Assembly: GCF_030530635.1 (NCBI RefSeq)
Contig: NZ_JAUMUL010000018.1
Location: 1-48,856, forward strand
Source: Actinomyces sp.
Lineage (GTDB): Bacteria; Actinomycetota; Actinomycetes; Actinomycetales; Actinomycetaceae
DNA length: 48,856 bases
Reading direction: 5' to 3'
Shown: positions 8,885 to 16,831 of the stretch, one piece after another
How the letters are laid out: every line of letters starts with the position of its first letter
How positions within the stretch are numbered: position 1 is the stretch's first letter
Made by a program: the position numbers and the translations under genes
The notes under the pieces: generated by a model
The model's database searches: none
The model's input: only the letters and a program-made list of their open reading frames with translations
Told to the model about the DNA's origin: nothing

Positions 8885-9240
8885 CCGAGCAGAACCCCCA
8901 GCCGGAGAAGGCCGCCGATCAGGAAGGGCCGACGCTGCGCATCATGCTCGCCTGCGCCCTCGGAATGTCCACCTCCATCCTCGTCCAACGCATGCAGGAG
9001 GCCGCCGCGAAACAGGGGAAGAACTACAAGATCTGGGCGGCCGACCAATCATCCATCGAGTCCGAGCTGGGTCACTTCGACGTCGTCCTACTCGGCCCGC
9101 AGGTGCGCCACATCCTGCGCAAGGTGCGGGGCGTGGTCGGTGACACCGCCCCGGTGGAGGTGATCGACGCCCGCGCCTACGGGCGGGGCGACGGCGCCAC
9201 CGTCATCGCCCAGGCCGAGTCGCTGACCGGAGGCGAGTGA
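8881..9240 (+). CDS. PTS lactose/cellobiose-family EIIB component
   Basis: This 119-residue phosphocarrier takes phosphate from EIIA onto a cysteine and hands it to the sugar moving through EIIC. The P-loop-like motif LACALGMSTS places the active cysteine at C25. The remainder follows the EIIB-Chb fold: KIWAADQSSIESELGHFDVVLLGPQVRH, then a terminal helix. About 17 extra polar residues precede the first strand. The start overlaps the EIIA stop (ATGA). One base separates its stop from the EIIC start, so the three PTS subunits are made as separate polypeptides from one message. Confidence 0.93.
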   Translation: MTEQNPQPEKAADQEGPTLRIMLACALGMSTSILVQRMQEAAAKQGKNYKIWAADQSSIESELGHFDVVLLGPQVRHILRKVRGVVGDTAPVEVIDARAYGRGDGATVIAQAESLTGGE

Positions 9241-9241
9241 T

Positions 9242-10588
9242 ATGCCCTCCCTCTCCGACCGGTTCTCCGACGGACTGACCGCCGTCGCCGAGAAGGTCGA
9301 CGACAACAAGTACCTGAACTCGCTGAAGAACTCCTTCAGCTACTTCCTGCCGTTCATCCTCGTCGGCTCCTTCGCCAGCCTGCTGCGATCCCTGGTGTCT
9401 TCGCGGGAGACGGGACTGGCCCGCTGGATCCCCGCGCTGGCCGGACTCGACGGCGCCTTCACCGCGATGAACTTCGCCACCATGAGCTTCATGACGATCC
9501 CCATCGTCATCCTGCTCGGGTGGCAACTCGCCAAACGCAACGGCACACCCACGCAGGCCACCGCGATCCTGTGCGTGGCCGCCTACGTGACCGTCGTACC
9601 GCAGAACGTGCAGGCCCTGCTCGAGGACGGCTCCGACGGTGGCAGTGCGGCCGGTCTCGGCGACGGCGCACTCGGCGCCCAGGGCCTGTTCATCGGCATC
9701 ATCTGGACGGTCGTCATTACGGAGTTGTTCCGCTGGCTGTCCGGAATCAAGGCGCTGCGCATCACCATTCCGGACTCGGTGCCGCCCGCCATCACCCAGT
9801 CCTTCAACTCGCTCATCCCCGTCTTCCTCATCCTGACCTTCTCCGCCGTCTTTGGCGTGCTGTTCCGGCTGGGGACCGGCAGCTACCTGAATGAATGGGT
9901 GTATGCGGTGATGCAGCACCCGCTGGAACTCATCTTCCAGTCCACTGCGGGCATCATCCTCATGGCCCTGTTCTCGCAGCTGTTCTGGTTTCTCGGCATC
10001 CACGGCGGGCTGGTGATCTCCCCGATCCGCAACCCGTTGTTCGCCACTGCCATTGCCGCCAACATAGCGGCGGTCAACGCCGGTGCGGAGCCGACTCAGC
10101 CGCTCACCTACGGGTTCTGGGTGACCTTCATCGTCCTCGGCGGCGCCGGCGGCATCCTCGGCCTGACGATCGTGGGGGCGCTGATGTCCAGGCAGGAGGA
10201 CTTGCGGATGATCTCCCGCCTCGGCTTCGTCCCCGCGGTATGCGGCATCTCCGAGCCGCTCGTGTTCGGAGTGCCGCTGGTACTCAACCCCCTGTACGCG
10301 ATTCCATTCATCTTCAACACCGGCATCTCGGCGGCGATCGCGCTGGGCGCCATGAACCTGGGCTTCATCCAGGCCAACACCGTGGACGTGCCCTTCGGGG
10401 TGCCGGTCTTCATCAACGGGTTCATCGGCTTCGGCTGGCAGGGGGTCGTGGTCCAGGCGGTCATCCTGATCGCCACCACCCTGATGTGGGTGCCCTTCGT
10501 AGCCATTGATGACCGCCGCGCCGCACGCGAATCCCTCGCCGGGGCCGCCGCGGCGCACAAGGACAGCAAGGAGACGGTTTCCGCATGA
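9242..10588 (+). CDS. PTS lactose/cellobiose-family EIIC permease
   Basis: This 448-residue integral membrane protein has about ten hydrophobic segments. The N-terminal amphipathic run (FSDGLTAVAEKVDDNKYLNSLKNS) precedes the first membrane span SYFLPFILVGSFASLL. Family stretches include LFWFLGIHGG near residue 252, VISPIRNPL, and the CGISEPLVFGVPLVLNP segment that holds the conserved glutamate of the sugar site. Together with EIIA and EIIB it forms a complete sugar transporter, and the adjoining 6-phospho-beta-glucosidase argues for a beta-glucoside such as cellobiose. Its stop overlaps the next start by 4 bases. Confidence 0.94.
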   Translation: MPSLSDRFSDGLTAVAEKVDDNKYLNSLKNSFSYFLPFILVGSFASLLRSLVSSRETGLARWIPALAGLDGAFTAMNFATMSFMTIPIVILLGWQLAKRNGTPTQATAILCVAAYVTVVPQNVQALLEDGSDGGSAAGLGDGALGAQGLFIGIIWTVVITELFRWLSGIKALRITIPDSVPPAITQSFNSLIPVFLILTFSAVFGVLFRLGTGSYLNEWVYAVMQHPLELIFQSTAGIILMALFSQLFWFLGIHGGLVISPIRNPLFATAIAANIAAVNAGAEPTQPLTYGFWVTFIVLGGAGGILGLTIVGALMSRQEDLRMISRLGFVPAVCGISEPLVFGVPLVLNPLYAIPFIFNTGISAAIALGAMNLGFIQANTVDVPFGVPVFINGFIGFGWQGVVVQAVILIATTLMWVPFVAIDDRRAARESLAGAAAAHKDSKETVSA

Positions 10589-12066
10589 ACGCACTTGACG
10601 AACTACGGCCGGTATTCCCCGAGGGCTTCCTGTGGGGAGGGGCGCTCGCTGCCAACCAGTGCGAGGGCGCCTGGAACGAGGACGGCAAGGGGCCGTCCGT
10701 GGCCGACGTCACCCGGCACAAGTCGGACGTCGATCCGCGCGACTACCGGGCCGGCCATGCCATCACCCGGGCGGACATTCAGACCGCCCTGGAGTGGACC
10801 GATACCAAGGGCCCCTACGCCAAGCGCCGTGGCAACGACTTCTACCGCCGCTACTTGGAGGACCTGGACCTCATGGCGGAGATGGGGTTCAAAACGCTAC
10901 GGGTCTCCATCCAGTGGAGTCGGCTGTTCCCAACGGGGGAGGAGACCGAACCCAACGCGGCCGGGGTGCGCTTCTACCACGAGTTGTTCCGTGCCATGCG
11001 TGAGCGCAGCATCCAGCCGCTGGTCACCCTGCATCACTACGAGCAGCCGCTGGCCACGGTCTTCAAGCACCGGGGCTGGTATGACCGCGCCATGGTCGAC
11101 CTGTTCACGCGCTTCGCCGAGGTCTGCTTCCGCGAATACGGGGAGGAGGTGAAGCTCTGGCTGACCTTCAACGAGGTCGACTCGATCTTCCGGCACCCCT
11201 TCACCACAGCCGGTCTGCTGGCCGAACAGTTCGAAGGCATGAACCTGGAAGAGGTCTGTTATCAGGCGCTGCACCACCAGCTCCTCGCCTCGGCTCGCGC
11301 CACCCGCCTTCTGCGCGAGCTTGTCCCCGACGCCCGGATGGGATGCATGCTCACCAAGCTGCTGCACTATCCGCTCACCGCCCACCCACAGGATCAACTG
11401 CTGGCGCAGCACACCAACCGGGACAACGAGATGGCGGCGGACGTTCACGTGCACGGCGAGTACCCGCGGTGGGTGGAACGCTACTGGACCCGTAAGGGGC
11501 TGCATGTCGACGTCGTCGATGCCGACCGGGCCGAGCTTGCGGCCGGAACCGTCGACTTCTTGTCATTCAGCTACTACATGTCGCTCGTGTCCGCCCGGGA
11601 CGAGGGGGAGCATGAGCGGGTCAGTGGCAACCTGTCCTCCGGGGTGAAGAACCCGTACCTGGAGGTAAACGAGTGGAATTGGCAGATAGACCCCGAGGGC
11701 CTGCGCTACTCGCTCGTCTCCCTGTATGACAAGTACCGGCTGCCGCTGTTCATTGTGGAGAACGGGGTGGGCATCCGCGAGACGCCGGACGCGGACGGGA
11801 GTATCCGGGATGACGCCCGTATCGACTACCTGCGCCGCCATATCCGTGAGATGGGCAGGGCGATCGACGACGGCGTCGAACTCATGGGGTACACACCCTG
11901 GGGCTGCATCGACCTGGTGTCGATGTCCACCAGCGAGATGGGCAAGCGGTACGGGTTCGTGTACGTCGACGCCGACGACGAGGGCAACGGCACCTACAAC
12001 CGCACCCGCAAGCAGTCCTTCGACTGGTACCGGCGCGTGATCGCCTCCAATGGAAAGGAGCTGTAG
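10585..12066 (+). CDS. GH1 6-phospho-beta-glucosidase
   Basis: This enzyme hydrolyses the phosphorylated disaccharide delivered by the PTS to glucose 6-phosphate plus glucose or aglycone in the cytoplasm. The 493-residue TIM-barrel enzyme has the N-terminal GH1 signature (FPEGFLWGGALAANQCEGAW), the acid/base glutamate E197 in TFNE, and the nucleophile E392 in VENG. The segment SMSTSEMGKRYGF (about 446-458) contains the Ser, Lys (K454) and Tyr (Y456) that bind the 6-phosphate in phospho-glucosidases, which separates it from plain beta-glucosidases. There is no signal peptide. It is the last gene of the operon and is followed by a terminator-like hairpin. Confidence 0.94.
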   Translation: MNALDELRPVFPEGFLWGGALAANQCEGAWNEDGKGPSVADVTRHKSDVDPRDYRAGHAITRADIQTALEWTDTKGPYAKRRGNDFYRRYLEDLDLMAEMGFKTLRVSIQWSRLFPTGEETEPNAAGVRFYHELFRAMRERSIQPLVTLHHYEQPLATVFKHRGWYDRAMVDLFTRFAEVCFREYGEEVKLWLTFNEVDSIFRHPFTTAGLLAEQFEGMNLEEVCYQALHHQLLASARATRLLRELVPDARMGCMLTKLLHYPLTAHPQDQLLAQHTNRDNEMAADVHVHGEYPRWVERYWTRKGLHVDVVDADRAELAAGTVDFLSFSYYMSLVSARDEGEHERVSGNLSSGVKNPYLEVNEWNWQIDPEGLRYSLVSLYDKYRLPLFIVENGVGIRETPDADGSIRDDARIDYLRRHIREMGRAIDDGVELMGYTPWGCIDLVSMSTSEMGKRYGFVYVDADDEGNGTYNRTRKQSFDWYRRVIASNGKEL

Positions 12067-12103
12067 CGCAGACGGCGCCGCGGTGAAGTCTCCTGTGTGA
12101 GAA

Positions 12104-12149
12104 CGCCGACGGCGCAGGGGAAACGGGTTGCCCCACCGCGCCGTCGGCG
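12104..12149 (+). terminator. Hairpin terminator after the PTS operon
   Basis: CGCCGACGGCGC at 12104-12115 pairs perfectly with 12138-12149, and GGGG/CCCC pair inside the loop. It lies between the PTS operon and gltA. There is no long T tract, as is common in actinobacteria. Confidence 0.65.
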
Positions 12150-12248
12150 GGCTCCGGGGCGACGACGGCGCTCTTGGGCCGGTATGGTTCCGGACAGACA
12201 GGTCCGGGGCCGCCCCCGCGGCCCGCCGTCGCCAGCAAGGAGACACTC

Positions 12249-13637
12249 ATGACCGAAACGCCCACCGATCCCAGCACCCAGGACGCCCCCGGGATGCTCA
12301 CCGTCGGCGAGACGAGCCTGGAACTACCGCGCGCGCTCGCCACCGACGGCTCCGACGGGCTCGCCGTCGGAAAACTGCTGGGAACCACGGGCCTGGTCAC
12401 GCTCGACCCCGGCTTCACCAACACCGCCGCCTGCACCTCCGCGATCACCTACATCGACGGCGCCGCGGGCATCCTGCGTTACCGCGGCTACCCGATTGAG
12501 GAGCTGGCTAAGTCCTCCACCTTCCTGGAGGTCGCCTACCTGTTGATCAACGGGGAGCTGCCCGACCCCGAGACCTTCGAACGCTTCGAGCGGCGCATAG
12601 GCCGTCACCGCCTCCTGCACGAGGACTTCCGCAGCTTCTTCACCTCCTTCCCTTCTTCCGGGCATCCCATGGCCATCCTGCAGGCGGGCATTGCGGGCCT
12701 GGCCACCTACTACGAGGACACTCTCAATCCGCACGACCCCTACGAAACCGAGCTGGCCACCGTCCTGCTGCTGAGCAAAATGCCGACGATGATCAGCTAC
12801 ATTGCCCGCCGCGCGATCGGGCTGCCGTTGCTGTACCCCGACCCCAAACGCGGCTACGTTGAGGACTTCCTCAACATGACCTTCGGCATGCCCTACCAGG
12901 TCAGCGACATCGACCCCACCGTGGTGCGTGCCCTGGACATGCTGCTGATCCTGCACGCCGACCATGAGCAGAACTGCTCCACCTCCACCGTACGGCTGGT
13001 GGGCTCCTCCGATGCCAATATGTACGCCTCCGTGGCCGCCGGTGTGGGCGCCCTGTCCGGGCCGCTGCACGGCGGCGCTAACGAGGCCGTGCTGCGCATG
13101 CTCGACACCATCCAGTCCGAGGGTATGAGCACCGCAGAGTTCGTCCGCAAGGTGAAGAACAAGGAGGACGGGGTACGCCTGATGGGCTTCGGGCACCGCG
13201 TCTACAAGAACTACGATCCGCGCGCCGCCCTGGTCAAGGCCACCGCCCATGAGGTGCTCACCCGACTGGGCTCTCAGGACGGGGACCGTAAGTTGGAGAT
13301 CGCCATGGAGCTGGAGGAGGTTGCCCTGTCCGATGACTACTTCATCTCCCGCAGCCTGTACCCGAACGTCGACTTCTACACGGGCCTGATCTACCAGGCG
13401 ATGGGCTTCCCCACGAAGATGTTCACCCCGTTGTTCGCGCTGGGGCGCCTGCCCGGATGGATCGCCCAGTACCGGGAGATGATGAGCGACCCGGCCAAGC
13501 GCATCGGCCGGCCCCGCCAGGTGTACACCGGGGAGATCGAGCGCCACTATGTGGCCATGCACCGCCGCAAGCGCGTGCGCGAGTACCTCGATACCCGTGT
13601 GGGCGAGCCCACTTTGGACCGCGTTCCACGTGTGTGA
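12249..13637 (+). CDS. gltA: Citrate synthase
   Basis: This enzyme condenses oxaloacetate and acetyl-CoA to citrate at the entry of the TCA cycle. The 462-residue protein is of the hexameric bacterial type. Catalytic motifs are HADHEQNCSTSTVR, GFGHRVYKNYDPRA and the aspartate in NVDFYTGLIY; the family C-terminus is IGRPRQVYTG. The ATG is set by AGGAGA six bases upstream; longer upstream reading lacks family similarity. It is monocistronic: a terminator precedes it and the next gene is on the opposite strand. Its presence suggests at least a partial TCA cycle for glutamate synthesis. Confidence 0.96.
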   Translation: MTETPTDPSTQDAPGMLTVGETSLELPRALATDGSDGLAVGKLLGTTGLVTLDPGFTNTAACTSAITYIDGAAGILRYRGYPIEELAKSSTFLEVAYLLINGELPDPETFERFERRIGRHRLLHEDFRSFFTSFPSSGHPMAILQAGIAGLATYYEDTLNPHDPYETELATVLLLSKMPTMISYIARRAIGLPLLYPDPKRGYVEDFLNMTFGMPYQVSDIDPTVVRALDMLLILHADHEQNCSTSTVRLVGSSDANMYASVAAGVGALSGPLHGGANEAVLRMLDTIQSEGMSTAEFVRKVKNKEDGVRLMGFGHRVYKNYDPRAALVKATAHEVLTRLGSQDGDRKLEIAMELEEVALSDDYFISRSLYPNVDFYTGLIYQAMGFPTKMFTPLFALGRLPGWIAQYREMMSDPAKRIGRPRQVYTGEIERHYVAMHRRKRVREYLDTRVGEPTLDRVPRV

Positions 13638-14526
13638 GGGTCCCCGCGTTTTGGACCTACGCAACTTTGCACTGGCGGGGCCGCGCCCGCGCCTACGAGG
13701 GCCACGCAGTAACGTCTAGCGTCTAGTCCGCGTCCGTGACCCGCCAGCGGCCCGCCCGGGAGCCGCCCTCGCGCCGCAGGCGGCCGGAGGTGCGCAGGTC
13801 GGCGACGACGCGTTCGGCGGTCCGGCGGGAGCAGCCGAGGAGGTCGGCCAGGTCGGCGACGGTCGCCGTCGGGTTCCCCAAGAAGAAGCTCAGCGCCCGC
13901 TCCTCGCGGCTGTCCGCGACGGTTTGCGCAGAGGGCTTCGCATACGGCATCAGCGCCTGGCGAATCACGGTGAGCATAAAAGCGACAAAGTCCTCGCAGG
14001 TGCCCACGGCGTTCGAATGGGCGAGCGTCGCGTAATACTCCCGCTGCCGGTTGCGGATCACTGTCTGAGTCGGCAGCCACCCCAGGACTGGGCGCCAACG
14101 GGACAGCAGCATTGTGTGCCACAACCGCCCGGTCCGGCCATTGCCATCGGTGAAGGGATGAATGAACTCGAACTCGTAGTGGAAGATGCAGGAAACGAGT
14201 AGCGGGTGGAGGTCGGTGTGCCGCATCCAGTCGAACAGCTCGGCTATGACCTCGGGCACGTAGGCAGCGGGCGTGCTCGCATGGATGAGCCGATCTCCGT
14301 CGAAGACACCGGCATTCGCATTGCGCAGCCGACCGGCGTCTTCAATGAGCCCGTCCATCATCGCGCCATGGGCCCGCAGGAGATCGGTGATCGAGTATGG
14401 ATCCAGCTGGCCCATGAGTTCGTATACGCGGCGGGCATTTTCGACCTCGCGAATTTCCCGGGAGGGCCCGAGCACGCGTTTGCCGTCGATGATCGCCGTG
14501 ACGGCGTCTTCTGAGAGGGCATTGCC

Positions 14527-15150
14527 GGCGTTTCGCGTTTGAGGGTGTGGGTGGAGCCGGGAGTCGGTTCGCTCGTGTGCTCAGCGGTGACGTCGTTTAC
14601 TACGCCGGTTTGGGGTTTAGTACGCCGGTTAGGTGTTTGTTGAAGGGTTCTGGGCCCTTCAGCGGAGGTCTAACTGGCGTAGTAGAGGCTGAAGGGGCGT
14701 ACCCAATGATCGGGCTCTGGCCTTGATCCCAGTGGCTCTACGTCCGTGACGCCGCCCCACCTCGGGCGCTCGCGCCGCCGGCCTCCATGCCCTCGCGAAG
14801 AGAGGGTTCGTCGTCGGGCGTAAAGGCTCTTCGTGCTCGGGGATGTGGTGGGCCGGGAGCGGTGGTTGGCCGGGTGGTGGTGGGCGCGTGTGTCCCGGCG
14901 GCGCTGTAGGCGGTGCGATGGACGGGAGCTGGGGTGTACGCACTGAACCACGACGGCCAGGCACGCCGGCTCATAAGAACGTCCTCGCCGGCCCGACGAC
15001 GTCCTCGTCAGCTCCAGAACGTCCTCGCCGGCACGAAAACGACCCCCACGCCCGAACACGACCACCTAGTCGGGCCGGTGCGCGCCGAACAGCGCCCCGA
15101 ACATAACCACCCGCGGGCCCGAACCACCGCACCCTCAAACACGAAGCGCC
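14527..15150 (+). mobile_element. Non-autonomous transposable element 1 (MITE-like), inserted in fic
   Basis: The left end reads GGCGTTTCGCGTTTGAGGG and the right end, reverse-complemented, GGCGCTTCGTGTTTGAGGG, so the ends are imperfect inverted repeats of about 25 bases. The flanks carry a perfect 8-bp duplication, GCATTGCC (14519-14526 and 15151-15158). The 624-bp body has no credible gene. It contains an inner inverted segment (about 14583-14700) related to sequence in elements 3 and 4, and a run of degenerate ~20-bp units (about 14985-15130). Terminus style and 8-bp duplication resemble ISL3-family insertion sequences; that assignment is inference. Confidence 0.88.
14985..15130 (+). repeat. 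Degenerate ~20-bp tandem units inside element 1
   Basis: Units start with GAACGTCCTCG or GAACACGACC and recur every 18-22 bases, with consensus near GARAACGWCCTCGYCGGCCC. Similar runs lie inside elements 2 and 3 and stop at the same distance from the right inverted repeat. The units are not multiples of three and do not look coding. Confidence 0.7.
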
Positions 15151-15523
15151 GCATTGCCCTCGATCATGAGCGAGGAGTGGATCGTGCGAATGCGCAGCTC
15201 GCGGTGCGGTTGGGGGCTCGTGCTCAGGGGGGAAGCGTGGCCGACATGCCAAAGTCTGCAAGGGCAAGGGAATGGCCCGGCAGCTGAGCGAAGTGTTCGA
15301 ACGAAGCGCTCGCTCATCTGATCTGGGCCATTGGTGTCCTTGTGGATGCCCTCAGCAGGTGGTTCAACTGAGCCGTCTGCCTCGGGGAACCCGCCGGTTG
15401 CCGCCGGGTGGTTCCCCACCATCGTGCCGCCCCGGTTTCCCGGGCGGGCAACCATTCCGATGACGCAGGCATCGGGTCGGGATACACCCGGCCAGGTGGG
15501 TCGGACAGGTTCGGGCTGTCCGG

Positions 15524-16192
15524 TCAGGCGTCCATGGGCTCGACGAAGGTGCGGAAGTCGCCGTCATGCTGTGCGTGCAGCTCCCAGATGCGGTCGGCCA
15601 GAGCCTCCGGCTCGTGGGAGGGCCTACCGCCGCCGATACCACGCGGAATGATCAACTGGGCGACGTGAATCCCCTCCGGGGCGAGCGCGTCGTGAAGGAG
15701 CTGCCCGTAGGCGCTCTCTCCGGCGAAGGCGACCGAGGTGCCGGTGACGTTCGGGCCCGGACGGACGGCGGAGCCGCCGTTGATCAGCAGGATCGTGCCG
15801 CGGCCGAGTTCACGCATGCCCGGCAGCACCTGGCGCACGGCGTTGACGGGGCCGTAGACGGACATCTCGATGGGGCCGACCAGGTCCTCGGCGCTGGTCT
15901 CCAGCACGGGCTTCATGAACTCGCGGGCCGGCACGGGGCTCCACTGGAGCACCTCGATGGGGCCGAGCTCGCGGGCGGCGTCGGCCAGGGCCCGGGCCAG
16001 CGCCTCGCCGTCGCGGCCGTCGGCGACGTAGCCGCGGGCGTTGACGCCGTCGGCACTCAGGGCGGCGACCCGCTCGTCCAGGTGCTGGCGGCTGCGGGAG
16101 ATCAGGGCGACGTCGAAGCCCTCTCGTCCGAAGCGGCGGGCGACGGCGCGGCCGAGTCCCGGGCCGCCGCCGATGATGGCGATGGTGGTCAT
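15524..16192 (-). CDS. SDR-family NAD(P)-binding oxidoreductase-like protein
   Basis: This 222-residue Rossmann protein has the N-terminal dinucleotide motif TIAIIGGGPGLGRAVARRF and the beta4-region NGGSA. The usual SDR catalytic YxxxK is not present: the expected position reads AFAGESAYG, so the catalytic Tyr and Lys appear replaced. It may be a binding or regulatory SDR-like protein, or use other residues. The ATG follows GGAGGA at good spacing. It is the last gene of a minus-strand set of oxidoreductases that starts beside the LysR gene at 21285, but a decayed corA and about 200 bases separate it from its neighbour. Substrate is unknown. Confidence 0.8.
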   Translation of the reverse strand: MTTIAIIGGGPGLGRAVARRFGREGFDVALISRSRQHLDERVAALSADGVNARGYVADGRDGEALARALADAARELGPIEVLQWSPVPAREFMKPVLETSAEDLVGPIEMSVYGPVNAVRQVLPGMRELGRGTILLINGGSAVRPGPNVTGTSVAFAGESAYGQLLHDALAPEGIHVAQLIIPRGIGGGRPSHEPEALADRIWELHAQHDGDFRTFVEPMDA

Positions 16193-16416
16193 GGTGGTTT
16201 CCTCCGGTTCCGGCGTTCGCTTGATGCTGAGATGTTGATTAGGCGTGTTGTCCTGGTGTCTCTACGCCGAGACAGGCGAGAGTGGCGTGCCCGGACAGGC
16301 ACGGGTAACGCGCCGCGGCCACCGGCGCCGCATTGCGCGTTGATAGGCACACTACGCCGGGCCTCCCACTTTTGGCAGTTCCCGCCAGTGCCTCCCGGAA
16401 GCGCCGTTTATGGCTG

Positions 16417-16797
16417 TCACAGCCACTTGCGGTGCTTGAAGAAGGAGATACAGCCGATGACCACCAGAACGCTCCGGACCGCGACAGCCGGATAGCTCCA
16501 TGGCCACGTGAGCTCGGGCGTGTGCTCGCAGTTCATCCCGTACCAGCCGACGATGAGCGTCAGCGGAGCGCATATCGTTGATGCGCTCCGAGGCGCCCGC
16601 GGCCATCTCCTGGGCGTCGATGAGGACCACGCCCTTGTCATCCAGCGTGAAGGCGAGTCGATGTCGATGCCCAGCTCGAAGGTGCTGCGGCGCTGGGCCC
16701 ACTGATCGGGAGTCAGCACGGCGGCGAACTGTGTGTCCGTGTTGCGCAGTTCCTTCGGGTCGCACGGAGTCAGTGACTCGTCGATCAAGTAGTGCAC
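16417..16797 (-). pseudogene. corA: Decayed CorA-type Mg2+/Co2+ transporter
   Basis: The GTG at 16797 follows GAGGAGA and opens a frame reading HYLIDESLTPCDPKELRN and VLTPDQWAQRRSTFELGIDID, like the N-terminal domain of CorA. The frame then shifts: FTLDDKGVVLIDAQEM continues in another frame, followed by ERIND. The C-terminal part returns in the first frame as PLTLIVGWYGMN, HTPELTWPWSYP and FKHRKWL, the hallmark pore helix and tail of CorA. Only about 125 codons remain of a normal 310-370, so a large internal deletion and at least one frameshift have destroyed the gene. Confidence 0.8.
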
Positions 16798-16831
16798 GGA
16801 TTCTCCTCGGTGTAGCAGGGCGCCGTCGGCC

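Larger units (their letters stand above)
13723..15317 (-). pseudogene. fic: Fic-domain AMP-transferase gene split by a transposable element
   Basis: Fic enzymes transfer AMP to Ser, Thr or Tyr of target proteins. The 3' part (from a GTG at 14475) encodes 250 residues with the catalytic loop HPFTDGNGRTGR and a C-terminal winged helix (TVADLADLLGCSRRTAERVV). The 5' part (15317 to 15151) encodes about 56 residues ending in RTIHSSLMIEGNA. The SxxxEG inhibitory-helix motif of class II Fic proteins is at S49-E53-G54. The two parts are separated by 624 bases bounded by inverted repeats and an 8-bp duplication, GCATTGCC. Joining them with one copy of the duplication gives an uninterrupted frame of 321 codons (GNALSEDAVTAIIDGKRV across the joint). 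The N-terminal start at 15317 is tentative. The 3' part could still be translated from the GTG. Confidence 0.88.

Noticed and set aside
9203..10594. 464-codon minus-strand open frame opposite the EIIC gene
   Set aside because: It is antisense to a clear PTS permease and has a His/Gln/Glu/Gly-rich composition typical of shadow frames in high-GC DNA.
14985..15130. CRISPR-like regular spacing in the tandem units (also 22678-22990 and 43310-43440)
   Set aside because: The units are degenerate, about 20 bases long and contiguous, with no conserved repeat separated by unique spacers and no cas genes.
15331..15651. Short plus-strand frames between fic and the SDR gene
   Set aside because: They overlap the SDR end antisense and show skewed composition. 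The real signal on the minus strand here is the 5' end of fic.
16192..16420. Promoter or riboswitch upstream of the SDR gene
   Set aside because: No convincing conserved structure or promoter boxes could be seen; the stretch is the downstream side of the corA relic.
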